Part shown: piece after piece, positions 7,369 through 10,353 of the stretch
How the letters are laid out: every line of letters starts with the position of its first letter
How positions within the stretch are numbered: position 1 is the stretch's first letter
DNA from: Chitinophaga pinensis
Lineage (GTDB): Bacteria; Bacteroidota; Bacteroidia; UKL13-3
NCBI GenBank assembly: GCA_943323675.2
Contig: CALPIR020000074.1
Span: 1 to 10,353, forward strand
Direction of reading: 5' to 3'
DNA: 10,353 nt
Notes under the pieces: generated by a model
Seen by the model: only the letters and a program-made list of their open reading frames with translations
The model's database searches: none
What the model was told of the DNA's origin: nothing
Position numbers and translations under genes: made by a program

Positions 7369-7758
7369 AAATCCTTGTATATTTTAGCTGAAAATTGTGT
7401 AACCACTTTTCCAATTGACAACATTTTATCTGTAAAAATCACAAACAAGTTCATAGACATTTGTTTAGTTGATGGCAGACAAGAAACTTTCAATCTTCGA
7501 TTAAGCGAGTTATTAAATTGCGTTTTTGATCTCACTAACTATTCACAATTTTTCTTTGTTAAAGAAGGTGTATTGTTAAATCCAATGTATACCGAAATTA
7601 CCAAACTAGTTAACGATAAGCATGTAGAATATGAGATTGCAACAAATTTAAATACGGCAAATCTTAACTTCTCACTTCCAGAAAAAGACCTACTAAAACA
7701 ATTGAACAAAGGTAAACTGATGGTTAAAAACGCATTTGATGACTATATGTCTTTGTAA
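7357..7758 (+). CDS. Standalone LytTR-like DNA-binding protein (133 aa)
   Basis: Residues 18-85 fit the LytTR pattern of short beta-strands: FPIDNILSVKITNKFIDICL (18-37), the DG turn (39-40), FNLRLSELLNCV (45-56) in the place of the conserved 'r.sL..l...L' helix, then FFFVKEGVLLNPMYTEI (65-81), where NP stands for the usual VN or NP motif. Later segments EYEI (91-94) and NFSLPEKDLLKQL (104-116) correspond to the closing strand and helix. LytTR domains bind DNA as beta-folds and usually sit after a receiver domain; here there is no receiver, sensor or membrane segment, and the whole protein is about one domain long. The start is ATG, placed in a hairpin loop (7346-7368). It lies 80 bases upstream of the response-regulator gene on the same strand, so co-transcription is possible. 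The family match is by eye and degenerate in places; the gene itself is secure. Confidence 0.72.
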   Translation: MKQVKSLYILAENCVTTFPIDNILSVKITNKFIDICLVDGRQETFNLRLSELLNCVFDLTNYSQFFFVKEGVLLNPMYTEITKLVNDKHVEYEIATNLNTANLNFSLPEKDLLKQLNKGKLMVKNAFDDYMSL

Positions 7759-7827
7759 AATAATACAACTTTTTAACAAATAAGGGATATTAAACGTCTG
7801 AATATTACTATTAATTTGAAAATATTA

Positions 7828-7835
7828 TAAATTTG
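7828..7835 (+). promoter_or_regulatory. Possible -7 box TAAATTTG directly before the response-regulator gene
   Basis: TAAATTTG is an exact match to the Bacteroidota -7 consensus TAnnTTTG. It ends only three bases before the ATG at 7839, so if used it would give a leaderless or nearly leaderless transcript. No TTTG lies at the usual upstream distance, and such a short AT-rich match may be chance. Confidence 0.2.
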
Positions 7836-7838
7836 ATT

Positions 7839-8609
7839 ATGTACAAAAGTTTAAGCCCAAAAACAATTTTAGTTGTTGAAGATAATGAAAGACTTCGTGC
7901 TAACATTATAAGTGCATTAGAATTTTACTTCCATGTAACATTTGCACAGAACGGAGCAGAAGGAATAAAACAGGCAAAATCTATTAAACCAGATCTTGTA
8001 ATAACAGATATTATAATGCCTGAGATGAATGGTTATGAACTTTTACAGTTTCTTAAAAAAGATGCGGATTTAAAACATATTCCTGTAATTATGCTCACAG
8101 CACTTGGTGCTGACGAAGACATTATTAAAGGCTGGGATATAGGAGCAGATGAATACATGGTTAAGCCATTTAAAATGAATCTGCTTATTTCAAGAATTCA
8201 GAATTTGATTAAAAAGAATTCTTTTTTAGGTGCAGCGCAACCACCTATAATTAAAAGAGAGGATCCTTTTATGGAACAAATTAATTCAAAAATCAACAAT
8301 CATGTTGATGATATTAACTTCGCTGTAATTCACCTCGCAGATAGTTTAAACCTAACAAGTACGCAGTTAAACAGACGACTTAAAAGAATTGCAGGTCAAA
8401 ATACAATAACCTATATCAAAAACTTCCGCTTAGATTTTGCGAATCAACTTTTAAAATTTAGAAGTTATAACATTACTGAAGTGGCCCGTCTATCAGGCTT
8501 CAGCTCTTCTTCTTATTTTATAAAACAGTACAAATTAAAATTCGGGAAATCACCTAAACAAAACAGAAATAAGTACACCAACAACGTTGAGCTTTCTCAA
8601 ATTTTGTAA
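7839..8609 (+). CDS. Response regulator with AraC-type DNA-binding domain (256 aa)
   Basis: The receiver domain (residues 8-126) is intact. It has the acidic pair Glu14-Asp15 in LVVEDN, phospho-acceptor Asp57 in ITDIIMPEMNG, Thr87 in MLTAL, and Lys109-Pro110 in MVKPF. A linker follows, then an AraC/HTH_18 domain (about 145-246) with the first helix-turn-helix near 159-186 (LADSLNLTSTQLNRRLKRI) and the second near 210-235 (ITEVARLSGFSSSSYF). The final KFGKSPKQNRNKY is the family signature. The sequence closely resembles the C-terminal half of Bacteroidota hybrid two-component regulators but stands alone at normal length. It should activate or repress transcription after phosphorylation. No histidine kinase is encoded in the window, so it is an orphan here. 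A TTG at 7833 is a possible start two codons earlier; ATG is preferred. Confidence 0.95.
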   Translation: MYKSLSPKTILVVEDNERLRANIISALEFYFHVTFAQNGAEGIKQAKSIKPDLVITDIIMPEMNGYELLQFLKKDADLKHIPVIMLTALGADEDIIKGWDIGADEYMVKPFKMNLLISRIQNLIKKNSFLGAAQPPIIKREDPFMEQINSKINNHVDDINFAVIHLADSLNLTSTQLNRRLKRIAGQNTITYIKNFRLDFANQLLKFRSYNITEVARLSGFSSSSYFIKQYKLKFGKSPKQNRNKYTNNVELSQIL

Positions 8610-8699
8610 ACATAAATAGGTGTTATTTTTATTATAGTTTAGGCATTATACGATAGGCTATAACAACAATGTTGGGCTATTACCCTATTAAGTGAATAA
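8610..8699. other. Convergent intergenic region (90 bases)
   Basis: The response-regulator and glycosyltransferase genes converge here, so a shared terminator would be expected. I see only weak dyads (for example AACA and TGTT around an ACAA loop near 8663-8674) and no GC-rich stem with a T-run. Confidence 0.4.
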
Positions 8700-9692
8700 T
8701 CAATTAAACACTATTAATCGCTTTATTATTAACCACATTGTTTTTTTAACACCAAGATTAATCCATGCTCTTTTTTTGAGTTCTTTATTTAACTGAAAAA
8801 ACAACCCTGGCATAGCAGTAAGATGAAACCATACACAATTATTTAATGCTTGCTGCAACCTAATCTCCCCCCCTGTTTCCATCAATATTTTATCAAAAAA
8901 AGCCAATGTGCTTTTAAACCATAACAAGCTATACTCATGGGTAACGTGTCTGTTAAGACATATTGCCAGCCTATTACTATCCTCTGCATTTAAAACAGGA
9001 ATAAGGTTTTTAATGAGTGCTGTTTTAATTATTGTATTCAAAAAAGCAACCTGCTCAATGTTTTTTTTATGGGTCCCATCGTGGTAACGATATTTAATAA
9101 GGGGCTCATCTAAGTTAGCCATTCGGGTTAATGGAAAGCATTCAACCCACAGTGCCAAATCTTCTGCAAATTGGTAGTCTGCATTATATTTTATATTATT
9201 TAATTTAAGAAAACTGGTCCTAAACATAACACTGGGATGCACAAAAGGAGAAGCATTTAAGGTGTGCCAAATTATATCATCATGCAAAATGGGCAAAGCC
9301 CTACTCCGTCCATTTATGCCAATATACTGTGTACCTAAAATCGCTATATCAGGATTATTTAACAATACCTTTACCTGTTTTGCTAATCGATGTTTTAAGC
9401 TGATATCATCAGCATCCATGCGAGCTATAAACTCACCCTTTGCTAAAGTTAACCCATAATTTAGTGCCGATACAATACCTTGTTGTTTGGCAAATACATG
9501 GTATTTTATTCGCGAATCATTAAAAGTTTTTACAATGCTTTCCGAATCATCGCTACTGCCATCGTTAATAATAATTAATTCAAAGTGGCGGTATGTTTGA
9601 CTTAATATACTTTTTATTGCATCAGACAAATACAATGCACCATTGTGAACTGGCATTACTACTGAAACCAAAGGATGTGATGCTTCTAACAT
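8700..9692 (-). CDS. Glycosyltransferase family 2 (330 aa)
   Basis: This is a full-length GT-A fold inverting glycosyltransferase that transfers a sugar from a nucleotide-sugar donor, probably at the cytoplasmic face during surface-glycan synthesis. Visible motifs: VSVVMPVHNG (9-18) at the first strand; IINDGSSDDS (41-50), whose Asp44 contacts the nucleotide; ARMDADD (90-96) holding the metal-binding DxD (Asp93, Asp95); and AEDLALW (176-182) with Glu177-Asp178 at the catalytic-base position. The C-terminal 110 residues are less conserved and carry no clear membrane segments. Its ATG overlaps the end of the upstream glycosyltransferase gene by 7 bases (ATGTTAG), so the two are probably translationally coupled. 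The coding strand contains a G7 run (bases 8867-8873, residues 274-276) and an A8 run (9061-9068, about residue 210). Donor and acceptor cannot be predicted from this sequence. Confidence 0.95.
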   Translation of the reverse strand: MLEASHPLVSVVMPVHNGALYLSDAIKSILSQTYRHFELIIINDGSSDDSESIVKTFNDSRIKYHVFAKQQGIVSALNYGLTLAKGEFIARMDADDISLKHRLAKQVKVLLNNPDIAILGTQYIGINGRSRALPILHDDIIWHTLNASPFVHPSVMFRTSFLKLNNIKYNADYQFAEDLALWVECFPLTRMANLDEPLIKYRYHDGTHKKNIEQVAFLNTIIKTALIKNLIPVLNAEDSNRLAICLNRHVTHEYSLLWFKSTLAFFDKILMETGGEIRLQQALNNCVWFHLTAMPGLFFQLNKELKKRAWINLGVKKTMWLIIKRLIVFN

Positions 9693-10353
9693 AATTCTAT
9701 CTCACTTATTAACTGCTCAAATTGTTTAAGCTGTATTTCTTTACTGAAACAACTTTGGGCTATTTGTTGTGATTTTTTTTGCAGCAATGTCAAATTGCTA
9801 TGTTGAATCATTTCCCTTATGGCATCTGCTAATTGAACTGCATTACCTGGCTCTACTATACAACCATTACCATCCACCATTTCAATTAAACCACCTGTTT
9901 TCGAGAAAATTACCGCATTTGCATTGGCCAACGCCTCTAAAGCAAACATAGAAACACCCTCGTACAAAGATGGAAGCAACACCACATGTGATTGCTGAAG
10001 CAACGCCAACAGATGTTGATGTGGTAAGTTGGGTTTTAAAGTTACAAAACCATATTGCTCAACCAATAATTTAAAGTTCGAATACTTACTACCCTCTCCT
10101 ATTATTACCATTTCGGCATCATCAACCACCATATCATCTTTAATCAATGGCAATGCTTTTAATAACACGTCAAAGCCTTTTTGTTTATATCCTTCTTCAT
10201 CCATACGCCCAAGCATAACAAAGGTTAAACGCGCTGCTTTTTTACTTAAATCAATAGCATTAACATCAATGGTATTGGTAACAACATGTTTACTTTTTAA
10301 TTTGGGTTGATGTAGCACATTGTTCAATGCATAGTCTAAATGATATTGATTGG
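9686..10353 (-). CDS. Glycosyltransferase, GT4-like, C-terminal part (5' end outside window)
   Basis: The frame is open to the right edge, so the visible 222 codons are the C-terminal part of a protein that is probably about 350-400 residues. No start codon is called: the first possible one inside (TTG near 10325-10327) lies in continuous coding sequence. The visible half is a GT-B C-terminal Rossmann domain. It has the opening strand LTFVMLGRMDEEGYKQKGFD, the AEMVIIGEG strand, and the EX7E donor-binding motif with Glu at 9959-9961 and 9935-9937 in PSLYEGVSMFALEALA, followed by VIFSKTGG. These are hallmarks of retaining GT4 enzymes, which build lipopolysaccharide, capsule or exopolysaccharide. 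It overlaps the downstream GT2 gene by 7 bases, so it belongs to the same operon. An A8 run occurs in its coding strand at 9773-9780. Confidence 0.93.
   Translation of the reverse strand, partial: NQYHLDYALNNVLHQPKLKSKHVVTNTIDVNAIDLSKKAARLTFVMLGRMDEEGYKQKGFDVLLKALPLIKDDMVVDDAEMVIIGEGSKYSNFKLLVEQYGFVTLKPNLPHQHLLALLQQSHVVLLPSLYEGVSMFALEALANANAVIFSKTGGLIEMVDGNGCIVEPGNAVQLADAIREMIQHSNLTLLQKKSQQIAQSCFSKEIQLKQFEQLISEIELC

Noticed and set aside
7272..7535. Minus-strand open frame of 87 codons opposite the start of the LytTR-like gene
   Set aside because: It is antisense to a better supported gene, shows no domain pattern and begins within that gene's coding region.
8211..8226. 16-base perfect palindrome AAAAAGAATTCTTTTT inside the response-regulator gene
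   Set aside because: It encodes the Lys-rich linker (KKNSFL) after the receiver domain. A-T palindromes of this kind arise readily in AT-rich coding sequence, and it is mid-gene with no regulatory role suggested.
9262..10310. Plus-strand open frames at 9262-9459, 9769-9951 and 10029-10310
   Set aside because: All lie antisense to the two glycosyltransferase genes, whose conserved motifs establish the minus strand as coding.

Overview
The window looks like the chromosome of a Bacteroidota bacterium. The evidence is an AT-rich sequence, a giant secreted protein built from cadherin-like and Ig-like modules with a DNRLRE-type domain, an OmpA-like barrel protein, an AraC-type response regulator of the kind common in this phylum, and no clear Shine-Dalgarno sites. 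A class such as Chitinophagia or Sphingobacteriia is plausible, but the sequence alone does not prove it. There are no RNA genes, CRISPR arrays, transposases or other mobile-element genes that I can support.

Left half (1-5453, minus strand): one uninterrupted reading frame of at least 1,817 codons that runs off the left edge. It encodes a signal peptide, an N-terminal alpha/beta-like domain of unknown function, an Ig/PKD-like domain, two cadherin-like modules, a DNRLRE/CBM96-like domain, four more cadherin-like modules, an SdrD-B-like domain, another Ig-like stretch, and then a composite repeat that is cut by the edge. It is most likely a surface adhesin or scaffold exported by the type IX system, but the C-terminal sorting domain lies outside the window. 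Its 325-base upstream region carries three copies of an AATGTCRCA element able to form competing stems.

Middle (5779-8609): a small unrecognised membrane-anchored protein on the minus strand, divergent from an OmpA-like outer-membrane barrel protein. Two plus-strand regulator genes follow: a standalone LytTR-like protein, whose start codon sits in the loop of a perfect 9-bp hairpin, and a receiver-plus-AraC response regulator with no histidine kinase nearby.

Right end (8700-10353, minus strand): two overlapping glycosyltransferase genes, a GT4-like gene cut by the right edge and then a complete GT2 gene. They look like the downstream end of a surface-polysaccharide or glycan operon. The GT2 gene contains a G7 run that is conspicuous in such an AT-rich gene.

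Taken together the window is mostly cell-surface biology (giant adhesin, outer-membrane barrel, glycan synthesis) with two transcription regulators between. That the regulators control the surface genes is a guess from proximity only.
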